From the NCBI GenBank assembly GCA_022836615.1, contig MU405256.1, positions 124,001 to 188,000 of the forward strand: a stretch of DNA of 64,000 nucleotides. The letters run 5' to 3'. Shown here piece after piece: positions 10,964 through 22,627 of this stretch; position 1 is the first letter of the stretch, and the number at the start of each line of letters is the position of its first letter. The position numbers and the translations under genes are program-made. The notes under the pieces were generated by a model. That model saw only the letters and a program-made list of their open reading frames with translations, had not been told where the DNA came from and did not search any database. The stretch is from Annulohypoxylon bovei var. microspora. Lineage: Eukaryota; Ascomycota; Sordariomycetes; Xylariales; Hypoxylaceae.

Positions 10964-13900
10964 ATGGGATCTTCCATCACGCCCGGCAAAACGTTGCGCA
11001 TCGGCGTCGATGTTGGCGGCACCAACACCGATGGCGTCGTCCTCGACCCGTCGCGCGCCCTAGATCCGGATAAGGGTATCATCGCTTGGCACAAGGCTCC
11101 GACGACCACAAACCCGAGTCTCGGGATTAACGATGCTATCACTACTATGTTCAAGACCGCCGGCATCAGCCCGGATCAAGTCGCTAGCGTGACTATTGGA
11201 ACCACCCATTTTGTCAACGCGGTCGTCGAGAGGGATGCTGCGCGACTGTCTAAGGTCGCCGTCTTACGGCTTTGTGGTCCGTTCTCTAAGCACGCCCCGC
11301 CCTGTGTCGATTGGCCGGATGACATGCGCGAGCTCATCCTTGGCTATCACGCCCTCTTAAAAGGTGGCTTGGAGGTCGACGGGTATCTTATTTCCGATAT
11401 CGACGAGAGCGAGATTAAAGAGCAATGCGCCATCATCAGAGAGAAAGGGATCAAGAGCATAGTCGTCAATGGAGTTTTCAGTCCTATCGACACTGTCGAG
11501 AAGCAGGAGGAGCGTGCAGCTGCTATCGTCTGTGCTGAAATCCCTGGCGCCGATGTCGTCTGTTCCAGAGAAGTCGCCAATCTAGGCTTCATAGAGCGCG
11601 AAAATGCTGCTATATTGAACGCCTCGATCCTTGCGTTCGCGCGTAAGACCATACGTTCGTTCCAAGAGCCGATTAAACGCCTAGGCCTAAGTTGCCCCGT
11701 GTTCATCACACAGAATGATGGCACAATTCTTTCCGGTGATATGGCAGCAAAGTTGCCCATCCGAACCTTTTCTTCCGGTCCGACGAACAGCATGCGTGGC
11801 GCCGCCTTCCTAGTACAGAGTGAGTTAGACGAAGCAATAATGGTAGTTGATATAGGCGGCACAACTACCGACGTAGGTCTTTTGCTCGCGAATGGCTTCC
11901 CACGCCAGCAGGCTGCATATAGCGATTTAGCTGGAGTCCGTATGAACTTTTCATGCCCGGACGTTAAGAGCATCGGTCTCGGCGGTGGTTCTATCGTTAG
12001 AGACGGCGAGACACTGACTGTCGGCCCGAATAGCGTCGGCTATAAGATTACCGAAGAAGCTTTAGTTTTTGGCGGCAAAGTACTTACCACCACCGATTGC
12101 ACGGTCCTAGCGGACAGTACGGTCGAGATAGGAAATAAGGAATTGGCGAAAGGCGCGTTAAGTGATGAGGGGATCGCCAAATTTAAGAATGCTGTCAAGC
12201 ACAAGATCGAAAAGATCATCGACACAATGAAGACATCGCCAGAAGATATTCCCGTGCTTCTTGTGGGAGGCGGTGCCGTAATAGCCCCAGATGAGCTGAA
12301 GGGCGCGAGCAAGGTGCTCAAACCCAAGTGGTCAGGTGTCGCAAATGCCATTGGGGCTGCGATTGCAAGAGTCAGCGCCGTTGTAGATACGGTTAAATCT
12401 ACCGAGTCTAAATCTTTGAAGCAGATCCTAGATGAGATTTGTCAAGATGCCATTGAACAGGCCGTAGCAAACGGCGCATCGAGATCAACCACAAAGATCG
12501 TCGAAATGGACACTCTACCTTTGCCGGTAATTTACTACCCCTACCACCATCGAAGCTAATATCATCTAACCATGATTATAGTATATAGCTAACAAGTCAC
12601 GATTCACCGTACGAGCTGCGGGCGATCTTGATTACTCGCGAACGGATTTTGCAACCCTTCACTTTGGCGAAACATCTGCGGAAGCGGATGTCCAAATGGA
12701 CGAATACGAAAAGGCCGCGCGGAACCCCGAAAAGAAAACGAAGCCGGAACCCAAGGAAGACATCGATATCGATAACTACAAGCCCACGGTCAAGGACCGC
12801 GTCTGGTACATCAACGAAACTGACCTCAGCTGGATCACCATCGGCTGCTACATCCTCGGGACGGGCGGTGGCGGCAGCCCCTATGCAACCATGATCCGGC
12901 TGCGGGGGATGCTACGCAGGGGCGACGTGGTCCGCGTCGTAAACCCGGACGACTTGGCGGATGAAGCGGCCGTAGCAACCGGTGGCCACGCCGGCTCGCC
13001 TACCGTCGGTATAGAAAAGCTAGCCGGCGACGAAATGACAGAATGCCAAGTCGAGCTATACAAGATCTGTGATAACTATCCGTCGCATATAATCACAGTG
13101 GAGATCGGGGGCGGTAACGGCTTGCAGAGCATGATTATCGGTGCGAGCTCGAACATGAACTTACCGGCCATAGATGGCGACTGGATGGGCAGAGCTTATC
13201 CTACTAAATGGCAGACTACCCCGGTCGTCTTCAACGAACGGTCGCCAATCTGGTCGCCGGTTGCGATGACCGATGGAAACGGGAACGTCGTCGTCGTGCC
13301 GAAATCCACTTCGGACCTCCAAGTCGAGCGTATACTTCGCGCGGCACTGAGCCAGATGGGCTCGGCAGTCGGATTCGCTGACCCGCCTGTGACAGGGTCA
13401 GAATGCAAGCGATGGGCCGTCGAGCATACCATCTCCCAATCGTGGCGGATCGGCCGAGCAGTCGTGAAGGCGCGCCAATTCAACCGCGTGGACAACGTCG
13501 CAGAAACCATCCTGGCGGAATGCGGAGGACCCGAGGCGGGCAAGGTACTGTGGAAGGGCAAGATCGTAGGCGTCGAGCGCACTCTACGCATGGGTCACGT
13601 CTACGGCGAGTGCATCATCGAAGGTGCGGACGTGGTCGACGACGACGAAGCCAAAGGTGTTTCTGGACAGCCACAGTTCCAGGGCCGAATCAAGATCCCG
13701 TTCAAGAACGAGAACATCGCCGCCATCAGGATCTCGCAGTCGGTCGTGGACGGACAGGTCGTAGAGAAAGAAGAAGAGGTGCTGGGTCTCGTGCCCGACC
13801 TCATCACGGTGATCGACGCGCAGAACGGCGAGGCCATCGGCACCCCCGAGTACCGGTACGGACTGCTGGTCATCGTCCTCGGCATCACGGCTAGCGAGCG

Positions 13901-14030
13901 TTGGACTTCGGAGAGGGGTATCGAGATCGGTGGACCGAAGGCCTTCGGCATGGAGCACCTGACGTATAAGCCCCTGGGCAAATTCGTCAAGCCCGTGAGT
14001 GTGATCGACGAATTCGATGTCAGTGCATAG
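10964..14030 (+). CDS. Hydantoinase-A / DUF917 fusion protein
   Basis: Two exons, 10964-12526 and 12582-14030, are joined in phase 0 across a 55-nt intron (branch TCTAAC, acceptor TTATAG), giving 1,003 residues. Residues ~1-520 are a hydantoinase/oxoprolinase A domain with an ASKHA-type ATP site: GVDVGGTNTDGVV near the start, TIGTTHFVNAVVERD, and VVDIGGTTTDVG around residue 290. Residues ~580-1000 are a DUF917 domain (ILGTGGGGSPYA, VEIGGGNGLQSM, RAYPTKWQTTPV, and GIEIGGPKAFGM at the end). As I recall, DUF917 has since been linked to S-methyl-thiohydantoin desulfurases. No HyuB half is present. Expected chemistry is ATP-dependent or hydrolytic opening or editing of a hydantoin-like ring. It diverges from an NCS1 permease. 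An ATG at 10949 would add five residues. In bacteria the two halves are usually separate neighbouring genes. Confidence 0.93.
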
Positions 14031-14336
14031 AGAGCTTCTATATGTAAAAGATCTGCGCAATTTAATTAGATATACGCACCATATTCAAACAGATGAGAGC
14101 TAGCAAGAAGCATATACTCTTATAAAGCTTCTCGCTAGGTAGTTATTGTATAGTATATACATATAACCAGCACCTACTCTACCGTGTCCACACCCCCCGC
14201 GGGTTTAAATATGAATTTTGTAGCATCTACCTATGTGCAAGCATGATATGACTCCTAGCGCTAGCGTTCTAAATACCTACCTGCCTACAGAGTTCGTATA
14301 TTTCCAGAGAAACGGCGAAATAACAGGTAATACGTG
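14031..14336. other. Intergenic between convergent genes
   Basis: 306 AT-rich bases between the stop codons of the HyuA-DUF917 gene (plus) and the MFS gene (minus). Nothing beyond 3' flanks was seen. Confidence 0.5.
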
Positions 14337-15821
14337 TCATTGAATACCCGCCTCCTCGGCCAAACCACAGCCAGCGTCCGCCGGCGGCAACCTCGGAAAC
14401 GCCAGCCAGACCGCCAGCGTCGCAGCGATCAGCACGAAGACCACGAGCTGGAAGACCTGGACGCCTAGTGTCTCGACTAAGGCGCCAAGCGCGAACGGCA
14501 GCGCCGCGCCGCCGACCTGGCCGACGAGGACGACGAACGAGACGGCTGCGACGTGCAGATGGCGCGGCAGCAGGCGCGCCAGCACGAACACGCCCGACGG
14601 GAACAGCGGCCCGAGGCAGAAGCCCAGCAGCGCCACCATCGCAGCCGAGAAGGCCGGGGCCCGCACGCCCGCGAACAGCGCCTCGAAGACGAGCGCCGCG
14701 AGCAGGTACGCGATGGTCGCGGGGCGCACGCCGAGGCGGTCGTTGGCGAGGCCGCCGAGCACCACGCGGCCCGCCGCCTGCCCGGCCCAGAACAGCGACG
14801 ACGTCACGCTGGCCAGGTACGCCGAGGACCGGCCCCCGCGCGTCATGAACACCACGATCCACCCCGAGATCGCGTTCTCCGTGCCGACGCACGCGAGGAA
14901 GTACAGCGCGCAGATCCACGTGGCGGGGTACTTGAAGATGGCGGTCTTGGAGCCCGGGGAGGGGCCGTCTTGGGCTGGCAGGAGAGGGTCCTGGGTGTGC
15001 GCGGCATGGTACGTGTCTGCGTCCTCGGAGCGGAATGCGAGGAGTAGTGCTATGGCTTCGAGGACGGAGGCGCCGAGCTAGAATACTAATGTCAACGGCT
15101 AGATCTGGAAAGGGGCATGTATCTACCTAGGTACACATAAAGGGGTTATTCTTACAAGCACATAATACCAAGCGTACCAGGGCAGATGCCCAACCTCGAG
15201 CATAGTACCCGCGAGCAACGGCCCCACGGCCGCGCCAGCCGAGTACGAGCCGTGCAAGAACCCCTGCACCACATTCGCGTTGTCCATGCCCCCGGCCCAG
15301 GCGCAGAACGAGCCGTCCAAGACGCCGGTCCCGAGCGACCCGGCCGCCATCGCGAGCAGCAACACCGGGAACGGCGGGTGCAGGGCCGCGGCCGCAGCCA
15401 GCAAGACGTGGAAGAGCGGGCCGACGGCGGCGATCCCGCGCCTGCCAAACCGCGAGTGGATCGCGCCGTTGAGGTACGACGCAGCCAGGTACCCCACGGG
15501 CCAGACGAGGAAGATGGCAGACACGTGGAGGTCGTTGAGGTGGTAGTACGCTTCGAACTGGGGCACCATGACCCCGAGCGTCGACACCAGCATGCCCAGC
15601 ACGACGAAGGAGAACATGGCTGCGGCGATCTGGGGGAGTATGTTCGTTGGTCGTCGGATATCCCTGGATATTGCCGCCGGTTTGCTAGGATCGGACGTCC
15701 GGCCCCGGGTCTCAATACTATTGTGGGGCCGTGGCGGAGAGTGACTTGGGGTCCTGTCCTGTATGAGGGACTCGGGAAGGAGGGGTTCCCTCTCGCGCGC
15801 CGTTTCGTCTGAGGACACCAT
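14337..15821 (-). CDS. MFS transporter, GC-rich
   Basis: Major facilitator superfamily permease of about 468 residues. Exons are 15821-15156 and 15077-14337, phase 0, with a 78-nt intron (GTAAGA donor, TTCTAG acceptor). The N-terminal ~55 residues are soluble and carry an acidic dileucine-like EREPLLPE. About 12 hydrophobic segments follow, with the loop motif SRFGRRG between TM2 and TM3, and WAGGMDNANVVQGFLHGSYS, characteristic of a fungal MFS subgroup near Bsc6/fucose-permease-like proteins. The substrate is unknown. The coding sequence is far richer in G and C, especially at third positions, than its neighbours, which creates long open frames on the opposite strand. The intron, by contrast, is AT-rich and contains a TACCTAGGTA palindrome (15124-15133) typical of intergenic DNA here. 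Confidence 0.9.
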
Positions 15822-16375
15822 TGTGGCGATGTAACAAAATGACCTTACGCGAAGATTGCGCTGCAGCTGGAAGGGTGTGCCTATGAATGTACTTCGCGGG
15901 AACCTACTTCAATTTGCCCGAGAAGATGCATTAGATGGCTGAATGGTAGACGATCGCAATGCTATTACCCAGGTTGATTGGCTATATGCAGCAGCTAACC
16001 GAGATGAAACGGTATATTTTGCGAATTTCCGCCCTCCTATAGTCGTAGGTACAACACGAAGCACGAAGAGTAGAACCAATGAGATTCGAAGTTTCCCCAA
16101 TCATCGCGGAATAAACCCCTGTTGATAATTAGTCATCGTCACTCATTGAACAGGTACCTATTAGAGGTACACTATCGAGAAAACCACGGCAATTTTGCGC
16201 AAACTCCGAGACGAGATAAATTATATTTCATCCACCATGCTATGAGCCGAATAAAACTATCAGCTGAGATTCCAAGATACATTCCCCCATTTTTTTCAGC
16301 AAATTGTGTCATGGTCTAATAGCAACAAATTCAGCTTTGTACCGAGAAAAGCAAATATGTCTCAGATATAGTTCA
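15822..16375. other. Intergenic: MFS promoter
   Basis: 554 bases between two minus-strand genes, AT-rich. No gene or clear motif was recognised. Confidence 0.5.
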
Positions 16376-19300
16376 TCAACCTAAAGTCGCCTCCTCTCTA
16401 GCAGCACGTACGGCACCCCTGATCCGCGTTATCTGTCGCTGCCATTCCGCGTACGCCTGGCTGCGGTGCTTAGACAAGCACTTAGAACGAAGGTCTTGTG
16501 CTTTACCAGATAGTTCCCCATATACCGTCGCAAGTTCCAAACACTTCTGCTTGGCCGTAGTCGATGCTTGGAGCCATTCTCCTATTTGGCGTTTGGATAA
16601 CCTCTCCGAAACCTTTGCGCCGTTTCGTTTATACTCTTCGACAACAGCAATGATACTTTCATCTCGAGTTCTCAAATGTTCGAGAAGGTTCTGTTCTCTT
16701 ATTAGCAAGCACCATTATAGCGCCCATTCAGAGGATAAAACCCACCGTAGAGATGAAATGAAGTGTATCTACCACGCCTTCAGAAGCTTCATCTACTGCC
16801 TCACGCCATTTAGTCTCGTAATCAGGCTTTGATGTCTGTTCTCTTGACTTGCGCCCATGTCCTCTTACAGATTGACCAAAGAAGTCTCCCAGGTCATCAA
16901 CTTTAGAAGGCGATAGCCTAGAGGCGTCCCGGAGGCCGACTGCAGATTTTGGTTGTGGCCATGGCAACTCTTTCGCGGATTGATGGTTGGCCATTCCGTG
17001 TGGTCCTTCATCGATTTTGCTGTAATCCGTCTGTTTCTGTCCTTCGGCAACTCTACGAGCAAAGTCTATGGATTTTGGATGCAGTTGTAGAGCTTGGGGA
17101 ACAATATCCTCCGTATGTTTCGCTGGGCGTTTAACACTTGAGCTAGGACTCAGTACTGCTCGGGATATGGGCTTATAATTGTCTAGATGCTCTAGAGCCT
17201 GAGGATATATATGACTAGCAGGTAGAGGAACGTTGGCCTGAACTAGTCGTGACTCGAAGTCCGAGGTCATCTGCAAAGGTCGAGGCATGCTATTGTCAAA
17301 GGGTACCTGGGGTCTTGCTGGAAGTTTAAATTGCTCTTCGTAATTAGTAGGTTGTCGGGGTTCCTGTAGTAGACTGCGCTGGAAGGTTGCTAAATTTCCA
17401 GCCGCTGCCTTCGAAGGTCTCGAAGGGCTCCCCAATTCACTAACCATCGAGCGCGTAGCGATCTGCACAGGAGTCTCATGACGTTGATTACTGTCATCAG
17501 ATTCCTCGAAACACAAATAACGCATCTCACTTGAGTTAAGATCCCTCTGCGGCTGATTAAGGCATATATCGAACTTACCCGGATTCTTCTGTTCGTCACT
17601 CATGCGAGTTTTCTGCTGATCAGAGTCAGCAAGTGGAACCGGGAGGGGCGGTTGAGTTCTCTTTGCAGGGCTATATTTGCGTTTGATCTCATCCTCCTTT
17701 ATATGCTCGATTCGATCAGGAACTTCTTGACTTGCAGATTCTAAATGATCATCTAAGAAGTCATCTACCTGGAAATTGCTCAGCGAGCCATCGGTCGTTT
17801 TCGATTGCAGAACAAGGTTTTCACCGGACTCTCTTAGACCATCAGAATTTTCACGCACCATCGAAGTTTGAAATCCTGTTTCTGTTGTTTGCTTATTGGT
17901 GTTGTTCGGAATAGGTGCTGAGGGGCGTGATTGCTTCTCGGGAATTACTTTTGCATCGGCTTCTGGGGGGTTTGGGAGTACACGCTTTCCTGGGGACATT
18001 TGGGCCGTATTCATACCCAGCTTAGGTACTTGATCCGTGGTTGTGGCCTCTGGGGCCGGTTTTCCCGAGCTCTTTGGGAGGATCAGGTTTTTCTTATTGA
18101 CCTCCTTTTTTTCTATCTCGATGTGAACTGAATTATTCGGCACTGGGTCTAAACCCTGGTCAGATGAATCGACGTTCTGGTCTGATGATTGTTTTGCTTC
18201 GGTTGGTTTGGGCTGTTCTTTATGTTGAGCTTCTTGGTCTTTCCGGTTGTCAAAAAATTCACTGCCACCTAGATGATGAGCGGGCTTCTGTCCATAATTC
18301 CGCGTGGTGCTCTTCTTAATATTCCTTTGCGCCGGCCCCGATTGCACAGGACTCCGCTTCTTCTTGGAGTTAGGGCCTACAGCTACGCCAGGCATAGTTG
18401 GTGAAATACGTTTCTTGGATTGGACTTTCGGTAATGGATTATGATCTTGTTTCTCGGGAGACCCTGGTAGATACCACACATCATCACCACATGCCCTGAT
18501 AGGCGAAGCAGGAGGGATATGATCTCGATTGTTCGAACTCTGTTTCTTGCCCGCGATTATACCAGAGTTTGGCTTAGGCTGAGTTTTAGTATCAGCGATC
18601 TGTGTAGCCTGTGTGGATTTGCCATTCTCTAGCTCAGTAAAAAAAGATTTCTTCGAGATCCTTGTTACCGGCTGTACTCGATTTGCCTGGTTCTTAATAG
18701 GAAGGGGTTGAGAATTTGGAATGACCTCATCTGGTTGTTCGGATTTCTTCTCCTTATTGACCGGTTTGGAGCGCTTCGATGCTGCCTTGGTTGTCATATC
18801 TTTTTTCTGCGGCCGACCTTTCTGAGCAGTGACCTTCTTGGACCCCTTTATCGTTGCTGAGGTGTTCTGTGTATTGCTCTTGGTCACGGGTTGTAGTTTA
18901 CCGGTAGCTTTACCACGCATGGACTTTCCCGGTGCCTTTTTCTTCCCAAGACGTCGAGATGTTTCTCCCACATAAGAACTATCGGATTCTTGTCTGCCGC
19001 TCTCGGACAGTTCAAATGCATCATCTTCTGGATCTGGTTTTGTGGCGCTAGCCTTCTCCTTAAGATGGCGAGTCTTGGGATCTGGCTTTGGGTGTTCCAT
19101 CATTTGAGGCTGTTCCGAACGGAGTGATGAAATGTGGTCATCAATATCCGATTTTAAGGATGAATTAGAGGGCGAGTCCGGAATGACGATGAGCATATCC
19201 TCTGGGCTAGGCATATCACTATCACGAGGGATAGGTTCTGTTTCTTCTTGAGCAGCGTTGGAAAAGAGACTGTCGCCAATTTGAGTCTCCGATGCAGCAC

Positions 19301-19460
19301 GAAAGCTTTGTGACTTCTCACTTCGTGTGGCTGGTGAGGATGAGCGTTCATCCGGGTTGGAACTAGTAGATATGATAGGATCGTTCGGAAGTTCTGAAGG
19401 GGGGTTGCTCAGCGTCATTTCCCAACTGTCGTGAGATTTCTGGCGCCACTGACAAGACAT
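16376..19460 (-). CDS. Large disordered protein with helical C-terminus, unknown function
   Basis: I do not recognise this gene. The best model joins 19460-16746 to 16690-16376 across a 55-nt intron (donor GTGGGT, branch GCTAAT, acceptor AACAG, phase 0), giving ~1,009 residues with the junction LHFIST|NLLEHLRTRD. Residues 1-750 are Ser/Pro/Gln/Lys-rich and disordered, with basic clusters (KKVTAQKGRPQKKD, GPNSKKKRSPVQ) that resemble nuclear localisation signals, and a DDVWYLPGSPEK motif. The last ~170 residues are predicted helical and charged (KWREAVDEASEGVVDTLHF, IIAVVEEYKRNGAKV). The profile suits a nuclear or chromosome-associated scaffold, but that is inference. The start is uncertain: ATGs at 19460 and 19418 are in frame, and a coding-like exon lies upstream at about 19549-19673. 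Confidence 0.65.
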
Positions 19461-20527
19461 ATCAACTGGCTTTATTACACATAGTTAGTCTCTATATCCG
19501 AGAAAATGTGTGCGAGGCCCTAATTTGACAGAAGAACGAAAACTTACAGCTCTTTTGCGAGGCCCAGAGTTATATCCCACAAATTTTCGAGATGGTTATG
19601 CTCATCTTCTGGATATGTAAGACGAATGAATCGAAGACTAAAATACCCTAGAGTCGATTCATTGGTTTATGAAGACCGTATAGAATTGATACTCAATTGT
19701 TATACATCAAGAGATACCAGAGACGAACAGATTTCGTAGAACCCCGGGGTTTTGAATACAATTAGAGTTGATTAAATAGAGATTACCTAGGGGCAGTCGA
19801 GAGAACTAGATACCCGTATCTCAGTTAGTATATAGAGTAAGTTGAGGATAGGACATGCGTTTGAGTGCTACTACTGTCAATTGGTGAACCTGTCAACAGG
19901 AAAAGATGGAAAACATTGAAGGCAGAAGCCAACTTTAAAAATGTGATTAATTATGCAATCTATCAGAGAATAATCAAACGAAGAAGGTACAGTTTGGCAA
20001 GTATGAAGTGCCTTCGTGCCTTCGTGCCTTCCCTCTTGAAACTTATACCTGATCCCACAGCAAACTGATATTTGCACCTTCCCTCAGTTCCCCTGGTTAG
20101 ACATACCTAAGTACCTAGGCATCCCAGAAAGAAAATATCCAATACTTAAGGTTGAATGCCGAAGTGAAAACAATAATATATATGCTTGGTATCATTATGG
20201 CTGATAGACTAATCGGTCTCGTTGTGAAGTTTGTCGAAAAAAGACACCGGAGTTAAAAGCTGAAGCCAAGACGTGTGTCGTGTCACATCGATTATAGAAT
20301 TTCATCACAATAGTATTCATTAATGCATGGAAAGCCGGCAGTGCGCCGGTCGGTCTCTAAGGCCGCAGCAGACTTAATTCAAGTCATGCTAGTAGTATGA
20401 CGAAGTCATTCGCCAGAGTTCAGTAGGTACAAGTCCATGAATCGTTTTGTTCCCGAGTCCGCCTGAATCAATGCAACCAGCCAACGCCATGTAGTCCTTC
20501 GTGTCGTCCAATCTCATGTTTCAAGAT
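19461..20527. other. Intergenic, 1.07 kb, with a possible extra 5' exon
   Basis: Minus-strand sequence 19673-19549 reads as an open frame (RFIRLTYPEDEHNHLENLWD and beyond) ending at a perfect GTAAGT donor (19548). It could be an upstream exon of the disordered-protein gene. The remainder is the 3' flank of the uL5 gene plus AT-rich DNA with no further signal. Confidence 0.4.
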
Positions 20528-21167
20528 TTATCGGACGATACCGTCGAAGCGCTGCTTGAACCATTTCACCGTCTCATCACGGCCGATGCGGTGGCCGGCA
20601 CCGATTCTGCTCTTGCATCGTCGGCGGCGAGTGACACGCTCACCGGGGCGGGTCATGCAGCAGTAGAAGTCCATGCCGTAGATACCGATGGCGGGGTCGT
20701 ACTTGATACCAAGATCGATGTGCTCGCTGATACCGAAGCCGAAGTTGCCGGTCTCGCTGAAGTTGCGCTTGCGAAGCTCGTACTCCTTGACCTTGAGGCC
20801 ACGCTCGAGGATTTCCTCGGCCTTGGGGCCACGGACGGTGACGTGGACAGCGATCTTCTCGTTACGTCGGATACCGAAAGTTCGGACGGTGTAGCGGGCC
20901 TTGCCTAAGAATGCGGTGATTAGGAACAGTTGAAATCTCAGGGTTCGATCGAATCTTTCACTTACTGTAGACAGGAGTCTGACCGCTCAGCTGCTCTAGG
21001 ACCTTCGCGGCACGAGTCAATCTGTCACCAGATTCACCAACAGAAATGTTGAGGACGAGCTTTTGGATGCGAAGCTCTCGCATGGGGTTCTGAGTCTTCT
21101 CGGACTAATAAAAATCGTTATTAGTAGCAGATTCAAATAGTCTATTGGGAATACTCAAACATACCAT
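20528..21167 (-). CDS. RPL11: 60S ribosomal protein uL5 (L11)
   Basis: Cytosolic large-subunit protein of the central protuberance that contacts 5S rRNA. Three exons: 21167-21165 (the ATG alone), 21104-20966 and 20904-20528, summing to 172 residues, the family length. Diagnostic stretches are NPMRELRIQKLVLNISVG, SGQTPVYSKARYTVRTFGIR, SEHIDLGIKYDPAIGIYGMD and RPGERVTRRRRCKSRIGAGH. The first intron (21164-21105) starts directly after ATG with GTATGT, a layout common in fungal ribosomal-protein genes; the second (20965-20905) has GTAAGT and CTTAG. The gene diverges from SMB1 across a 509-bp spacer. Codon use is strongly biased to C-ending codons, as expected of a highly expressed gene. Confidence 0.97.
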
Positions 21168-21676
21168 GGTGACTGATTTATTGTTAGTAATTATCGCGAA
21201 TGCGGACTTGAAGGACGTTGTTGCTTGTCGCAAAATTTAGGAATTGCGAAGTTGACCACAGAAAGTTCGGTTCTAAAATTTCGCGTGGTTAAAGGGTTTC
21301 CTTGCCCTACCTAATTGCAAAGTGTGGGGGAGAGCTGTGGCTAATGCAAGAATAAGTGTGGCAGTTGAGAGATAGAGTTGGGTAGGGTCCGAGCTCTGGA
21401 TGAGGTAGGGAACCTTACCTATCTTGGACTAGCTCTATACCGTTGCATGTATCTAAGTACTTTTCTATGGAGCTTAGTTCTTCAGCCTTGATATTTCTGC
21501 CTCGTCCAATTTTCGTTAATTGAGCTCCGCCTATCTACCATATCAAAGCTTGGACTCAGAACTCACACTCATCCGTCGTGACAGAGACTTTGCCGAAGTC
21601 ATTTCGACTTTAAAAACACAAATAGACAATTTTTGCAACCATTTAACAGGCTCCGTTGGAGCTAGTCATCGCAAAG
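21168..21676. promoter_or_regulatory. Divergent promoter, RPL11 / SMB1
   Basis: 509 bp between two outward-transcribed RNA-metabolism genes. A short open frame from 21520 on the plus strand overlaps the SMB1 leader and looks incidental. No clear TATA box was seen. Confidence 0.45.
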
Positions 21677-22627
21677 ATGTCGAACAAGCAAGGCAAAATG
21701 GTATGTCGTCTCCCTTCACCAATTCATAGCTTTGAAGTTGACATTGTAGGCTGACCAACCCGATATTTTCTAGGCCGGTTACGTATGTTTCCCCCCGATC
21801 GCGTCTTTCCACCGCGCCGCGGTCGTTATAGTAAATGTATTGGTGCCTACTAACACTCTTAGATCAACTACCGAATGAGGGTCACGTTGATGGACGGCCG
21901 CCAGATGACAGGTCAGATGCTAGCTTTCGACAAGGTAATTATTATCTAGCCATATATCGCTCAAATGCATCAGCTAATTATCTAATAGCACATGAATCTT
22001 GTCCTTGCCGACACGGAAGAGTTCCGACGCGTAAAGCGAAAGCAGACGAAGCCTACCGCACCGGGTGCATCCAGTTCGGCCGCAACTCAGACAATTGAGA
22101 CGGAAGAGAAGCGTACTCTAGGCCTGACAATCCTCCGCGGTGCTCACATTGTGTCTCTGTCTGTCGAATCTGCACCGCCTGCCGATCCTAGCACGCGACT
22201 TGGCAAGAGTACCCCGAGTAGTCTGCCTACTGGTTTATCTTCTGGCCCGGGTATCTCTCGCCCTGCTGGACGTGGTGTAGCTCCATCATCTCTCGCTGTA
22301 AGTAATCCTAGTATACTAGCCAGGAAGATATTCAGTACTAATATTCACCAGGGTCCGGCTGCTGGTGTTGGAGGCAGCGCTCCTCCCCCTTTCCCTCAAT
22401 TTGGTGGAGCGCCTGGATTTGGACCTGGCAGAGGCGGTCGTGAGTATCCCCCAAGTTGGTAAATATTGAATAGGAGTACATACTAACATGTACCAGCTCC
22501 CGCACCCGGTTTCCCTCCCGGTGGATTCCCTCCCCCGGGTTTCCCTCAGAACACTCAATTCCCACCCCCTGGCTTCAATCCTGCTGGTGGTGCTCCCCCT
22601 GGATTCAACCCCCCACCTCGAAGATAA
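21677..22627 (+). CDS. SMB1: Small nuclear ribonucleoprotein SmB
   Basis: Core Sm-ring protein of spliceosomal snRNPs. Six exons are supported: 21677-21700, 21774-21782 (9 nt), 21863-21934, 21989-22297, 22352-22439 and 22497-22627, total 210 residues. The Sm1 motif is INYRMRVTLMDGRQMTGQMLAFDKHMNLVL and Sm2 lies in RTLGLTILRGAHIVSLSVE; each is quoted in reading order from adjoining exons. The tail is Pro/Gly-rich (PGFPPGGFPPPGFPQ), typical of SmB. The 9-nt exon adds Ala-Gly-Tyr between KM and INYRMR, restoring the three residues found there in animal and fungal SmB. Intron 4 (22298-22351) is 54 nt, in frame and stop-free, so its retention would insert 18 residues in the tail. The gene diverges from RPL11. 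Confidence 0.93.

Noticed and set aside
14468..15812. Long plus-strand open frames opposite the MFS gene
   Set aside because: They arise from GC-rich codons on the other strand, are Arg/Pro-rich without domains, and overlap a clear transporter.
20501..20908. Plus-strand open frame of 135 codons
   Set aside because: Exact antisense of the ribosomal protein uL5 exon.
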